This document shows positions 39,101-52,210 of a stretch of DNA of 64,000 nucleotides, piece by piece. The notes below the pieces were generated by a model. The model was not told where the DNA came from. It searched no databases and saw only the letters and a program-made list of their open reading frames with translations. The stretch is from positions 33,841,054 to 33,905,053 of the forward strand of contig NC_090282.1 in NCBI RefSeq assembly GCF_037392515.1, written 5' to 3'. A program made the position numbers and the translations under genes. Source of the stretch: Haliotis asinina. Lineage: Eukaryota; Mollusca; Gastropoda; Lepetellida; Haliotidae. Each line of letters begins with the position of its first letter. The first letter of the stretch is position 1.

Positions 39101-42100
39101 ATATGTCAGGAAACAATGTTTGTGATCAATATCGATGCTCAGTGTTATACAAGTAATGATCCTACTCATCAATATCCAAGACATGAATATAACTATCTGC
39201 CAGTTCGCTAATCCTTAAGGATATTATACAACAACGCATGGGCAAAATCGTATCATTAAAGGGTGTGTATTGTTTCTATTAAGATTACATTGACATTACA
39301 TTCAATTGATTCATTAACTCTGTTCCCAAGATTATCACTTTTGTAAATACGGCTTTCTACATTGGACAGATAAATCCGACTCACGTGTAGGTTGCTTTAT
39401 ATATTACCGGAAGTGTTTCAAGACTTTTTGGAGCTCTCCTGGAAATGAAAACCAGATCCTGTTAATTACTGAAATGAGGGAGAGCCTATCAGGACAGAGA
39501 GATATCCCAAACATCCACGTGATATTGACAGTCACTGTAAATCTCCATCTTCAAAGATACAAGACACTGAATGGAAACAAAAGTAATCTAAAAGTTACAA
39601 TCGAAAACAATATGTACATATCTCACGTCCTAACGTGTAGCATTCATTGAAAACGTGACATTCGGACACTTTCACAGGAAACTTGATCAGACATGGGCAG
39701 AAAATTAGTTCTCGTTTTGTGTTTCGTTGTGCACATAAAACGGAATGTCTGATGAGACAAATTTGTTGGCAGACTTGTGGGCAAACTAAGCTAGCGTGTA
39801 ATTAAGATATTTATGTGTAAACTTCAGACGTATAAATAACTTGAAAATGATAAATTAGCCATTTCCCTACAACCGACCTTCCCAGCTAAATAGAACATTT
39901 AGACACCACGGAAACAGTTATTGTTTGCGAATGTGGAAAATAAAAATCACATTGTCACTATTATTCATCATGATCCTGTCACGTTGGCAATGATTTGACA
40001 CACTTGCCAACCTCTTCTTCAAATCCTAAAGGACTGTAAACATTTAAGTATTTTTCCAGTAACTTGGAATGCTTCATAACATTGGTCGATGTATCGCAAT
40101 CAACACCTTACAACCTGAAACTGGACATCGCCGACTTGGACATAGATGGGGCCTACCCGGACTGCGAAAATGACTCGCTTACTGTTTATCAAGGTTGGTG
40201 AAAGATATTACAAAACACAGAAAAAGACCTTACCGTGGTTTCCTCAATGCACATCATTTTTCATTTTGGCTAGGGAGACCAAAACGGCAACTCTTCCTCT
40301 TCTGACTAAACTGCTGACGTTAAGAATTGAAACACGGAAATGAAATACAAGTTGACATTAAGAAGTGTTGAGGAGAATATTTTCTTTGAATATTGTCTAA
40401 GTGTACATAATATTTGAATCAGTCGTTCACTTAATGTTAACTGTCACATCAGTTTTCGGCTGTGAGATGTTTCTAACTAGGGTCAACTCAAGTAGCACAT
40501 TTGATCATTGTGTTCAACGAAGGGATAACAATAATTAATATGTATGCGGTTTCTCATATGCTACGTTGACATTCCATTGAATGAATAACTGAAATACTGT
40601 TCAAAGTGGGTTTAAACCCAGCACTTACTCAGACGTTGTTTCATCAACATTAACACACGTAAGACTACGGTGAAATGGTAGACATATGGAAGACATTGCT
40701 CAATTTCACTCAACAGTCCCAAATGATGTCACGTGCGAGTCCCCATGTTGAATTGTAGCATAGGTCCACGCGTTGTTGCTTTTGTCAAGTGAACAACCTT
40801 TGCACGTGTTTATGATACCATTAAGGATGTGCTGTCTTTTCCAGCGAAAACATTGCATCAACAGTATGTGAAAGTGATTCACAAACGAAATTCAATGCTC
40901 TTGAAATAGACAAAATCGCATAATCGACTCAGAGATGAGATTTTTGTCGATATGGATCATAGTATTTTTTGGCTTTTATTATCTTGATATAATTATCTCG
41001 TCCACTCATTTATTCAATCACTTAGTTTAAGCCTAAATCTCATAAGACAAACTTGCACAATTGAATCAACTATATCTTATTATCTCTAATATTGTAACTT
41101 TTAGGTGAAATTCGAATTGCGAAAATGAGATGCATCCGAAAAAATTGACATTCATGAACAGAACTGACAATTAAATATCATAGAGGCAAACAAGTTCTTA
41201 AGTTAATGTATGAACAGGGAAAGGGTCAATAACCATTGTTCAGTGTTGGATTATTAGGTGCCTATCGAGGTGGGAATCAGAGCAACTATAAATTTTGCTA
41301 TGTATTTATGTTTTGAATGTAGATGAGAGCAACGTCGTAAAGATTTGTGGTGATTCTTCAACAACCCAAGTGGGGCCATACTACTCCAACGGAATTATGA
41401 TGGCAATGGTGTTCAAAACCAACGGTGACTCAAGTGGTCGAGGTTTCCGAATCCGTGCTTCACACAGCGAACGGAAAGGTGTGTCACATTCTCAAAATAG
41501 CTAAACAGTCCAAATATCTGAAGTACAATTTACGTATCTTCATTTTCCAAGTAATGATCATCGAATTTTAGGACATCACAGCTGATATAAGTTTGTGTTT
41601 TGAAAAGTGCGTAGCTTTCTGGAATAATGTCATTGAAAACGTCAATGCTGCAGTGGTACCACCCCAGTCAGAAGACTGTGGATCACAGTTTCTTACTGCG
41701 ACATCAAGTAGACAGTTCTTACAGTCCCCTGGATACCCTGTCGGATATCAAATGTAAGTATTCATCTCGTACACATGGATAATGATAGTAATAAGAAGTA
41801 ACAGTAAGAAGAAGATTATCTACAATGCACCGAATACTGCACCATGGACGGTGCACGCTCAAAGCTCTCTGATTATTATCACAGCGGATAAGGCAAGCTG
41901 CCATTCAGGTGCTAGCAGGTTATAGTCTTCTTCTGGTACCTATTCTCTGCTGGATGAACAGAGTTTTAACATACTCACTTGCTCACAAGTGACACCACGT
42001 GTATCACATGTGCTTCGTTATAGGGGAAGGAATGAAGTCCTATAAACTCACAGGAGTCACGCTGCCAAACACGGTCACTCATTTAAGAACTATCCGCACC

Positions 42101-42760
42101 CAACGTTGCTTAACTTGAACTGATTTGTGACATGTGCTTTTCTGAGGTTCATGAGTGCGTTTGTGCGTGTAAATATGCTTGGAGTACCAGTACCTGTGAA
42201 AACAAACCCTCTTCATTTGACAGAATGCTCCTTAATAATATTCACACTGCAGATATAAAATCACATAGGTCATTATGTTAGGTACTATTTATCGTGCGGT
42301 TGTTAAAAATCAAATAATTGAACACATGGGAAAATGTTACAAAGTCCCTGCTGATCTTGATAATACTTGACTTATTTCAAGCAATGAAGACTGTCGATGG
42401 ACAATTACGGCGTCTAATAACAGTATGATGGTGCGCATCGACGTCATTGACTCGGATACAGGATCTTATGATAGCGGTTACTATAACTGCAGATACGGCT
42501 ATGTTGCGGTTTACGACGGTGAGTACTTTGAGCAAATGTGATCTCTCTTCCATATAACCTGATGCCGATCGGGGTACTGACCTGTCACCGTTATATGCTG
42601 ACATACTTTTCTTGGGAGGTGTGTGTGTGTATGTGCGTGCGCGCGCGCATGTGTATGTGTGGAGGTGCAGGGGGAAGGGGCATGCATGTGTGTGGTGAAC
42701 ACTGATCACACAATGTCACCTGTTCGGTTTATTGTCGTACAGCAATATTGCAACGACGTG

Positions 42761-42803
<43 letters not shown>

Positions 42804-45800
42804 TACGTACATACTCATAAATATAGGAGTCGCTTTACGATATGCTTGATACCCTAACCCAACCCTAGCACTAATTAACATTGACAGTTGCGATTTTTTA
42901 TAAAGGATTAGCCTTGAATGTTTGAGCGTTAGAGGAACGGATATTTGTACACATGACAGTTACGAACAAGGTTGTAACAATCGTACGCCACAAGTGGTTA
43001 TTACATGTTGCATTAAAACGATGAAATTAAAGCAAACGTTATCTAAATTTTACTGGGGGAAACTATATGCGATGAATAAACAATGCCAGTTAGAAAGTGG
43101 TCAAGCTAACATATGTTATATTTTGGATTACACTTTGTTAGTAAAGTACAGATTCTAGTGATTTTGTTGGGTTGAGTGCCAGCCGAGATTGGAACCCACA
43201 ACCCCAGAGTCAGGCACCTGGTCGTCAGTGTCAGACCCCTAACCTGCTCATCCACCACAGTTTCCACAGTATGTGAACTGGTGGCATTCCTTATCGATGA
43301 CTGTTTGGGACATTTGACCAAAGAAAATGTATTCACATTGGCGCCAGCAGTGCTCGCCTTTGTATTTTAGTAATCTGTTTGGATTGAAGAAAGCGACAAT
43401 CTCCTCATGTCGAGTAATATCCCAGCAGGCCAGCACAATCAACCACACTTTGACATAACTACTTCGCATTACGTAATTCAACTCTAGCTAAAACGTTAAT
43501 TGATTGATGTCATCGGCTTGACAATCTTAACATTGTGAAGCACATAGCACATATAGGTGTGTACTTTTTTGACAGGTGCTTTTGTAATAGTACTATTTTT
43601 CTGTTGATATTTTGTGCGTCTTTTCACAACTGCTGCAGCATGAATTATTTTTCGGTACCTCACTCATATTTTGAAATGTCTGTATTTTCTCATTAAATAG
43701 AACACATTTCGAATATTACGCATGTATTAAACTTTACTCAGAAGAATTAAATTTTCGATACCTAACGTAATCGATTGCTTTGATTACTTTCTCATTATAT
43801 CGCATGCTTCCTTGAACAGAGAACATGATAGAAGCAGTTTGCACCTCATTGGGCAAGTGAAGTATACAATTTCTTTGACTATGTCACAGAAGTTTCAGCT
43901 CCCGTCGTTTACCCCACATTATCTTACTCGCAGTCTCCTACCTTCGTTAATGTTCTATTGTCTTATTTATTCTTTTTAGGACCTTCAATCTTCAGTGATA
44001 AGTTATCATTATGGTGCGGCCCTTCACGACCGACTGTTCAGAGCACTGGATCAGCGATAACAATTCACTTCCACACATATTCAACACCACTCAAAAGAGG
44101 CTTCAAGTTGGCATATTTTGAAACGAATGGTATTTATGTGTGTTTTTTAAAGTATCCCCTTCCCCTGTTGTCAAATGCATAAAAATCAATGTATTTAACT
44201 ATACATAACAGTGAGCGCAGAGAGAAGAGGGCTGGGACACCGCATTTTATAAGCAGAGCTACATGCCTTTGATGAGATACCATCCGACGTCAGTTCCCAA
44301 TTCAAAATTATGGTCTTTCCTGCTTGTTTCCCTGTCCAACGTAAGTCTATACCACTTGCATTCTATTGCTGAAGTAGCATTCATTAGAAGTATTCGGCTC
44401 TAAATTAATCTAATGCATTTTTTCAGAACCATACCATTGTGGAGGATCACTGAATATTACAAGTTCTGACTATACAACCTTGACGTCACCTAATTATCCT
44501 GGGCCATATTACAAGTAAGAACATATTAGAAACTTGCAAGTCGTGAAATGTTGACTCCGACGGGAATTACTGGAAAACTGAAATTATTCCTCTTGTCGAA
44601 ACCTAACTTCGGTGAAGTTCTGAATCTGCATGAACAAACCTAAGCAGGTAGTGTCCTGGGGGAATATTACAATAGTAAGGGAAATACCATTCCATGATTC
44701 AAGGACTTTGAATTTGCTTGAACGTCACAGCTTTGAAATAAGAAATATGACGAAAATATGAAACAGATTAAATTAGTTTGCTTTCGAACAGTAAACAAGC
44801 CATATGTCCAGCTGTGACATATTAGTCAGGACTTCTAGAACGAGACAAAAAGATAAAGGTATTCCGTTTAATTAATTTAAAATGTTTCGGGTTTTTCTTT
44901 TTGTAATATAATACTATCTCTCTATGCAGTAAGACTATATTTCAGCCACGTAGAACCGACACCCTGAACCGGACATCCCTTTCGGTTTCTATTGTTGAAT
45001 TGTATTAAAAGTACATGTCTGTCATGATTGTCATTTCAGCCATCAGGATTGCACGTGGGTCATACAGGCACCATCTAACATGAATATCAAAGCCCAAATC
45101 AGGGATTCATACATTGAACCCGGATCTCCATGTGGTTTCGATTATCTAGAAATATACGATGGTAATTACCCTTATGATTTATGACAGTTGTATGGTCTTT
45201 TACCAATACCAGGGTGTTAGGGTAGCACTGTGTACAACAAGTGAAGCCCATTTCTAGTGTCCTCCAGAGTGACACTGATAGGGTAATTTTAAAAGAACGT
45301 AACATGCTCATTAACTCACTGGCCCGTGGATGTACCTTTCTAAATACCTGTACTAGATAAGCAAGGTATTAATCTCATGTGCTACAGTATGGCTGAAATA
45401 TTGCCGATGTGATTTTAACGTTTAACTCACTCGCTCACACTTTCACTCAATGTTCATATGCAATAGTATTTGGGGTAGCAAATTAAATGACCCGTTTCAT
45501 CGTTCCAGCTGAACCCAGATCCGCAGCTTGGGCCCTTTGATAGTTTATACTGTAGTCATGCTCATAGTCTCACCGTCGTTACATGCATGACACATATTTG
45601 GGATTGACCATCCCAGTATCCGAAGCTCAGTGATATGTATTCACCGCTGAAATATGTAAAGTGGCTTGATTGATATGACTGGTATAGTAAATATCTAATT
45701 TACACGTTTTGTGTAAAGGCGTGATGTCAAGGGATTCAAGTTCAGGGAGGTTCTGTGGGAATAACGACGCTGACTACATCAGTTCCGGTCACATCATCAC

Positions 45801-48800
45801 TGTAAGGTTTCACTCGGACTCAGCAACCAGGTACAAAGGATTTCAAATGTATCTCAAGGCCGGACAGTTTAGAGGTGCGGAAAATGAATACTAGGGTTTT
45901 AACTGATCTAGCATATAACCACTGTATTGCGTACAACTTGACAGTTATACTTAGCTCTGTTCTCTCATGCATGTACACACGTGAAAATATGTATTTGTTT
46001 ATCATAGTATGATTTTTTAAAGCATGTTCTCAAGATGCCTACCCTTCAACAAAATGCCTTGCTATCACTTGACTCAAGCGGATTCAGCTTGATTTTTGTT
46101 TATTTTAGCATTTAAAAATGTATTCGAAATTTCAGTTGTATATCACTTTTGTGCAAATTACACGTGATAACAATATAATTTTATTCTCGTTTGGATAAAT
46201 ACTTTTGATGAAGGAATGGCTTCCTTAGTTAAAACACTTACTAGCAAAGAGGGATAACTAACCGACCTGAAAACTGACCCGTATTAGCATGTATGAGTGC
46301 CGCCCACTGGCGCTTGCCGGTTGTCCGCTATCAAATGCTGCAGCGACCACGTGATAGTAAGTAATATAGATGATATGAGAAAGACGTGTGGCAGCTATGT
46401 GCGGAATCAGTTTCATCGTCATGCACTGCACATGCACTAGCCTCTATCTGTTCATTGTCGTGCATCGACTACTTCTCTTCTCCCGTCCAACTTATCCTTG
46501 TTTGTCTGTATATACATGAATCAAGAATGTATAAGATGACCATCGTGTTATACAATCTAATTGAAAGACACTTCAGTCTGGCTTCAAAGCTAACATATTC
46601 AGTCACTCAACATGTGTCTAGTTGGGGTTACTTACGATTAGATCGTTTTCAGTTTCTGGGACAATGGAGCTTTCAGCTTCCTTCTTCAACGATGACATAT
46701 ATTCCCCAAATTACCCATTTGATTACCCGAGGTGAGTTTTGCTAGATTACATATTTTTCACGAATCAGAACACCGTGTCAAAACAGGATTGAAGAAAATC
46801 AGTATTTGGCCAGTCTTCTCTGAAGTCTCATAAAATAGCCTTTCCTTGACTAATGCCAATATGAGTAACGAGGAAGTTATTACTAAATGTGACATGTTAT
46901 ACTAAAAAAGTTTTTTAAATATCACAACGTCGAGGGTAGAGCTTGCAAAAACTGTATCTTTAATGTTCATTGTTTTAGCAGACAGCACAACATGAATATG
47001 TGTATATTCTACATTCCAGTAAAGCTGAGGTCAGCTGGAGGATTACAGCGGCTGAGGACAACACTGTTACGATCCATGTTATGAAGTCAGGACTCGAAAA
47101 TTCGTATGGCTGCACAAAGGACTACATGGAGGCGTTTGATGGTAAGGAAACGACCTTCAGTGGGAGTTTGTTAATATTTTCAATAGTCTGACGAATAATC
47201 AGTTTCCATTTTGAAACAAAGTCTTCAAATTGATGTTTTCTGTACCCCCACTTGCCTACAGACATCAAATGGTCGACGTGAATATTTTTATTCGCACATT
47301 TGTCTGCTATATACATCCTTCTTTTTGCAAAGGGTGAGCAAGTCGGGTGCATGTATTAATTACAAGAGCATTGTCCAGTTTTATCATCTAAATGATCAAG
47401 GCAACGAATGACGTGAAGACATTCTTCTTGCATTTGTTTGAAGGAAACATTATTTTTTCACATATTCATTGCTTTAAAGGGACAGACTCGAATGCCCCTT
47501 CACTTGGTCGCTGGTGTGGAAAGAGTAAACCTGTCAAAAGCAGTTCTGGTCCTGTTCTGTTCCTGAAATTTAAGTCAGATTCATCTGGTGTTGATCGTGG
47601 GTTCCAGGTGGCCTATTCCTCGAACTTCAATTATAAATCAAGTGGTAAGTGTCATACATATAACCTACAGCTCCACTGTACTTTTTATCAACCTGTACGG
47701 ACTTTGGGTGACGGGCCAGTACGTGAATGAACAAGTATGGAAACATATGGATGAGTGGGTGGATATCTATAGCCACTGGACACATATGGTGTTAGTGTTG
47801 GATGGGTTAGAATTAAACATAGTTATGACTGACATTTACACAATTAGATCTTAGCGCATCAGGAATGTGTAGCGAAGGTAAACTGTGTCATTAATATTCT
47901 TTCAATTTGTACTAGCAAAATACATTTACGGGAACAGATTTTTGCTTAATCTTTTAACAGTTTGTACCTATTGGAGGAAACACCGAAATGACAAATATGT
48001 TATCATTATGTCAGTGATACTGAAGGTACATAATGTAGATGCACTATATATATATATATATGTCTGTTTAGGCTAGTAGGTGAGTATGGTCTCCAGTTTC
48101 ATCACTTCAATAATTAGACACAAAGACAGGTGGAACCTACTGAGACATTTTTCATACTCATTGTAAAAAATCAACAATGTTTCTCCTTTATATAATTAAG
48201 TACGCAAATATGTAACTCCATATATAACGATGCGAAAGCTCCGTATAATTTAGCGTAATATTTCAACTGTTTGTGTCTATAATGAATATGCGGCTCAGGT
48301 CCAGGCAAACTGTCCCACAGCTATTACTAATGATTGTATGCACTTGCAGAGATATTACACGATACACTGCCACCAAACGTTCATCATACTTCATAAATAC
48401 TGGAAAGATATAATGCACCAATTACAAACACTTTTAGATTTCCAAGGCTTGAATTGAAAGGTTTGTGTTTGTATGTACATGTAATTAAGGAAAACCAGGT
48501 TCTGTGGGTAGTCAGCTTCTCTATTGCAATGGGTGCGACGTTTCGATGTAGGTACTAACATCGTTATCAACCAAGTGATACGTAGGAATGTGATATACAT
48601 AGCTGCAATTGACAAGATTGATATACATTGGATTGCTGATTAGTGATATGAGCCGAGTAGGTTGATGTACAGAGTAATAGTGATTAAATCTTACAATGAA
48701 TGATCGAGTAATATCTAATGTTGGTATATCATCACCTTTTATAGATTCTCATGTTGGAGCAATTGTTGGAGGTTCTGTTGGTGGCGCGGCTTGTCTGCTA

Positions 48801-49037
48801 TGCATAATAAGTGCAATCGGTATATTCATCTACAAACGCGGTCAAAGCACCACTCCCACCAACATCCCAGTGCATTATACTGTACCCCAGGGACCGCTGG
48901 TCAACAGCATTGGTCAAGAAGCATCGATCACCAACGCCATGCCCCCAACTGGACCGCCAACCAACGCACATGCAACTCAGGGTGTTGTCATACCTTCGGG
49001 GTACGTCAATACGAACGTATCGCCCACCAAACATTGA
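33183..49037 (+). CDS. Six-CUB type I membrane protein, gene 2 (complete)
   Basis: Twenty exons: 33183-33261, 33994-34072, 34700-34824, 35282-35437, 36033-36108, 37125-37276, 38103-38240, 38906-38987, 40060-40193, 41323-41478, 41654-41753, 42382-42518, 43980-44129, 44427-44514, 45040-45161, 45719-45874, 46653-46731, 47020-47141, 47480-47644, 48745-49037. Spliced length is a whole number of codons, 862 residues (859 from the second ATG at 33192), with no stop. Exon 1 is a signal peptide (MLGIYKTIAILLGTLSSLHA). Exons 2-19 encode CUB1-CUB6, three exons each. Exon 20 has a membrane helix (VGAIVGGSVGG...FIYK) and a tail of about 65 residues. CUB1-5 keep the four CUB cysteines; CUB6 keeps only the last two. 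Several CUBs keep the acidic residues used for calcium binding (FDYLEIYDG with FHSDS in CUB5). It is a surface protein of unknown ligand, paralog of gene 1. Confidence 0.92.
33579..33890 (+). repeat. Repeat family C copy in gene 2 intron 1
   Basis: 'tatacaattcttgctgcctc', 'cgcaccgaatta', 'cattcacagctgggtggac' and 'tgactccacgaaagtcctct' match 49903-50160, and the last part also matches 52125-52210. An unclassified SINE-like repeat. Confidence 0.6.
36290..36700 (-). mobile_element. Tc1-like transposase relic in gene 2 intron 5
   Basis: On the minus strand, pieces read RFPYAMTGRQTTGL, DRFVGESVMGG, YTGRSELEVVQGGLTENRY, IEQILRPQ and an NNA.HHRAR stretch like the DNARPHTAR motif. This is the order of a Tc1-like catalytic domain. 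Frames are shifted several times, so it is old and dead. Its higher GC content stands out from the intron. Confidence 0.65.
37354..37414 (-). repeat. SINE family B fragment
   Basis: 'cgtcacgacatggctgagatattgccgatgtgacgttaaa...gactcactcac' is the reverse of the head of family B seen at 56191 and 59523. Confidence 0.75.
38366..38625 (-). repeat. SINE family A copy in gene 2 intron 7
   Basis: A full-length reverse copy from 'cccgtgaaagtcccgggg' to 'gcggcgtaaaactaaactc' with a (TCAC)n end. Closely matches the copies at 5983 and 59266. Confidence 0.9.
42763..42800. repeat. (GT)n microsatellite
   Basis: A GT run in gene 2 intron 12. GT/GC-rich simple sequence also occurs at 42618-42665. Confidence 0.95.
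43165..43270 (-). repeat. tRNA-like SINE fragment
   Basis: On the minus strand 'gggttccaatctc' resembles a pol III B box (GGTTCNANNCC). The unit 'gagtcaggcacctggtcgtc' follows. It lies in gene 2 intron 12. Confidence 0.45.
45205..45442. repeat. Two SINE fragments in gene 2 intron 15
   Basis: 45205-45285 resembles the middle of the tRNA-derived SINE ('gtgaagcccatttctagtgtcc'). 45386-45442 is a reverse head of family B ('atggctgaaatattgccgat...aactcactcgctcac'). Confidence 0.5.
48478..48600 (-). repeat. Dispersed 'aaacgtcgca' repeat, reverse copy
   Basis: The reverse complement gives 'acatcgaaacgtcgcaccca' and 'gagaagctgactacccac', matching 16530-16605. It lies in the last intron of gene 2. 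Confidence 0.5.
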
Positions 49038-49090
49038 AGTTTGATATCAGGTGTTTGACACCATTATACACTATGAATCCACTACGCATC

Positions 49091-49096
49091 AATAAA
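49091..49096 (+). terminator. Candidate poly(A) signal of gene 2
   Basis: AATAAA 54 bases after the stop. A second AATAAA is at 49494-49499. Which is used is unknown. Confidence 0.45.
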
Positions 49097-49902
49097 TTGC
49101 CATGATTTGGTCGTGAGGCCAATTAGAATAGCTTCCAATAGATGTCCACTCAAAAGATTCAGTGATAGGAGGAGGTGCTGTAGCAAAGAAAGTCAAGGTA
49201 CCCCGCTCAACAGAAATGTGCCCACTCATTTATCAAGCTTGTCTTATCCATATGCGTAGTGTTATACATCAACAACTACAAATGTTAAATGATACATTTG
49301 ACCAGAGATGGACAGCTTCTACACGTAAAGCCGTTAAGACTTAACTTATGAGGTTTTTGTGTATTATTGGAGGATAAAGTACCGGCTCTCGGTGAAGCAC
49401 CCAAAAAACAGACAACCTACGATGATAGACACAGAATGATCTGATTAATATTGATCTGCATGGCTTAATTAAGCGGCGGTTATATATGATTTGAATAAAA
49501 ATACATGCATGTGTTTTATGCTTTCTGAGTTGTACTTATGCTCTGTGCAAAAATATATAACGTGGATTTTTAGTGATACATGAAAGGTGTTTTAGTAAGA
49601 TCTCTGAGGCGGGTTAAGTCGAATGTTTATGTTTGAAATATGATGCATTATCTAGATTGAAAGTATTTCTTCGTCTTGGGATTTTATGTTGAATATTTGA
49701 CCATATAACCTTTCAAAGAAGCCGTTTAATTTTATCAAGCTTGTTTAATGTATGAAAGAATTATTTTCTAAGCTAACTTGAACAATTTCTTTTGTCTCAT
49801 ATTTTATATTAGAACGTTAAAATTAATGTAGATGATGATGTGACATATTTTGTCATTATTACATGATATTTATGTAGTGCACAAACCCACTCAATTACAA
49901 AT
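49097..49902. other. Downstream flank of gene 2, no gene recognised
   Basis: AT-rich, possibly including a longer 3' UTR up to the AATAAA at 49494. Confidence 0.4.
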
Positions 49903-50160
49903 CTCCCTCGAGGGTATACAACTCGTGCAGCCACTGGGCGCACCGAGTTATTGTGGAGTTTTGATCCTAGTGAGGTAAAAATTCAAAGCTAGGTGAAATG
50001 GGACACGTACATGTTTGCACGTATTCACGTGACCACCATCTGGCCATATACCAACGAATTCGTGTCTTCTCTCAAGTGCACAGCGGTGTGTTCTGTACAC
50101 AATGGGCTGCGGCCACACTGAAAGAGTTTACATACAAAGTTGACTGCAAGGATTTTACAT
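49903..50160 (+). repeat. Repeat family C copy
   Basis: 'ccctcgagggtatacaactc', 'gcgcaccgagttattgtgg', 'cctagtgaggtaaaaattca' match 33579-33715, continuing into 'gttgactgcaaggatttta'. Confidence 0.6.
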
Positions 50161-50417
50161 AAATTGTATTTTCCACCTTTGTATAATCAATGTTCAGTGC
50201 GTGTCTTTAGTACATACACTTCAGTTACATCAGCGACCGATTCATTAACAAACTTTTATATACAAGAATATATTATATGATAGATAATGCGCAAATTAAT
50301 TTTTTCTACAAAAGAAACTTGACCCCTAACATTGTTGATTAAAATTTAAAGCTTAATTTTGAATAAAGCAAAATACGACGTTATAACATTTCCTTTTTTC
50401 ACAGACACTGAAAACAT

Positions 50418-51640
50418 AGTGCAGAAACGCAACATTTCAAAATTATGCTTTACGAGCAAAGTTTTCAAAAAAATGGTTTTCTTGCTTGCGCACGAAACCC
50501 ACGTGCAATGTTGAGTATAAAGAGAGAGTGCACACCTCACTGTCATCGCAGTAACCAGAAGACCCACGAAAGAATGCCAAGACTTACTGCGAAACAATGT
50601 GAAAGAGCTATCTTTATGATCCAAATAGGGCCAGCCTGGCCAAACAAGGGACCGCCCCAGATCAGGGAGACCACGAATCACAACCGCACATACATCCGTA
50701 TGCTTCATCCACGTAACCGCTTCCTGACGGCAACGTCAACAGCAGCAACAGCGTTAGGTCGCCGTCTCAGTCGACAGACCGTGGCTTGACGTCTTCGTTC
50801 GTTTGGCATCAGGAACTACAGACCCAACAGAGGAACGTTGTTAACCCTTGCACATTGGCAGCAGAGACAACGTTGGGCACGTCAAGTACGACGTTGGCAG
50901 ATTCGTGACTGGAGGAGGGTACTCTTCTCGGACGAGAGCAGGTTGAATCTGTTCCAGAACGATGGCAGGAGACGAGTTTACCGTAGAGCGGGTGAAAGAA
51001 TGGCCCCTTGCTCCATTCAGGACACTGAACCTTTCGGCGGAGAAAGTGTTATGATCTGGGGAGGCATGATGGGAGATCAGACCAGTAGACTCGTTGTCTT
51101 TTATAAAAACCTGACTGGACAACGCTACATTGACCAGGTTTTGAGGCCAGTAGTTCTCCCTTTCCTCCGTCAACAGCAACGAGCCACTCTACTTCAATAT
51201 GAAAACTCCAGGCCTCATGATGCTCGAGTTGTTCAGGACTTCCTTAATCGCAATAACGTCAACGTTCTGTCTTTGCCCCAACGTTCTCCTGACATGTCTC
51301 CGATCGAGCACCAGTGGGACCACCTTGATCGTCGTATCAGACAGCGTCAAGCACCTCCACAAACCCGTCAACATCTGATTCAAGCGCTGAGAGAGGAGTG
51401 GCAGAGAATCCCTAACAACGTCATCAGACGGCTGACGTCATCAATGCGCAGGTGTGTGTTTGCATACATCCAGGCACAGGGAGGACACACCCGTAACTGA
51501 CATTCACTTAAATTAGTCTGACAGCTTTTGTGTGATTGAAGTCTCTGTCCATTTTACCATGTAAATTTCGATTTTCACCCTCTCTTTAAAGATTACGTCA
51601 CATCATCATTAACTTTCGTTGCAACACCATAAGAGTTTGT
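50418..51640 (+). mobile_element. Tc1-like transposon, recently inactivated
   Basis: Contains a nearly complete transposase gene (50574-51500) flanked by weak inverted ends: 'agtgcagaaacgcaac' near 50420 against the reverse of 'gttgcaacaccat' near 51620. The ends are tentative. It is different from the relic at 12412 and better preserved. Confidence 0.7.
50574..51500 (+). pseudogene. Tc1-like transposase, interrupted
   Basis: It starts MPRLTAKQCERAIFMIQ. About 35 codons of the first helix-turn-helix seem missing, and GRPRIT is read in a shifted frame before the frame returns at YIRMLHPRNRFLTATST. One in-frame TGA follows RQTVA (50787-50789). The rest is open for 220 residues: FSDESRLNLF (first Asp), VMIWGGMMGDQTSRLVVF, YENSRPHDARVVQDFL, SPDMSPIEHQWDHLDRR and the C-terminal GGHTRN. 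The second catalytic Asp, usually in a DNARPHTAR motif, is replaced by Glu. In the family the DDE/D triad cuts and joins at TA sites. This copy is dead. Confidence 0.85.
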
Positions 51641-51849
51641 AATGTTTGGGTCAATAGATACCGATTCATAATACATAAGGTTTCAGTGGCATTGTGCCAA
51701 TAATGCGCCCACGATCAATATTTAAGCGGGTATCAAGTTTTTGGGGGGACGTGAGTATATATTGACAAAACTCATAACGGAATACATATCCTTTGCACAA
51801 GTGTCGTTATATCATGAAACGTGTTTATGAACTACTACCAATACAAACA

Positions 51850-52098
51850 AAGAGACCCTTGAAGGTTCGGAGTAGAATAGGCCTTCAGCAACCCATGCTT
51901 TCCATAAAAGGAGACTATGCTTGTAAGAGGCGACTAACGGGATGGAGAGGTCAGGCTCGCTGGCTTGGTTGGCACATGCCAATTGTGCAGATCGATGCTC
52001 TTGCTGTTAATCACTGGATTGTCTGGTCCAGACTCGATTATATACAGACCGCCACCATACCTGTTGAGTGCGGCGTAAACCTAAATTCACTCACTTAC
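51850..52098 (-). repeat. SINE family A copy
   Basis: A reverse copy from 'gacccttgaaggttcggag' to 'gtgcggcgtaaacctaaattc'. The part near 'gcttgtaagaggcgactaac' is shorter than in other copies. Confidence 0.88.
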
Positions 52099-52124
52099 AA
52101 ACGAGGAGGGGGACTGGGCGGGGC

Positions 52125-52210
52125 GAAATGTATAACCCACTTTGACTCCACGAAAGTCCTCTACATAGTATCCTGCGAACACTAGGAGTACCACTACACC
52201 CTTCTGCCCT
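52125..52210 (+). repeat. Repeat family C fragment
   Basis: 'tgtataacc', 'tgactccacgaaagtcctct' and 'acatagta' match 33715-33770. Confidence 0.5.

Noticed and set aside
42600-42830. Cys/Val-rich frames near exon 12 of gene 2
   Set aside because: They arise from GT and GCGC simple repeats in the intron.
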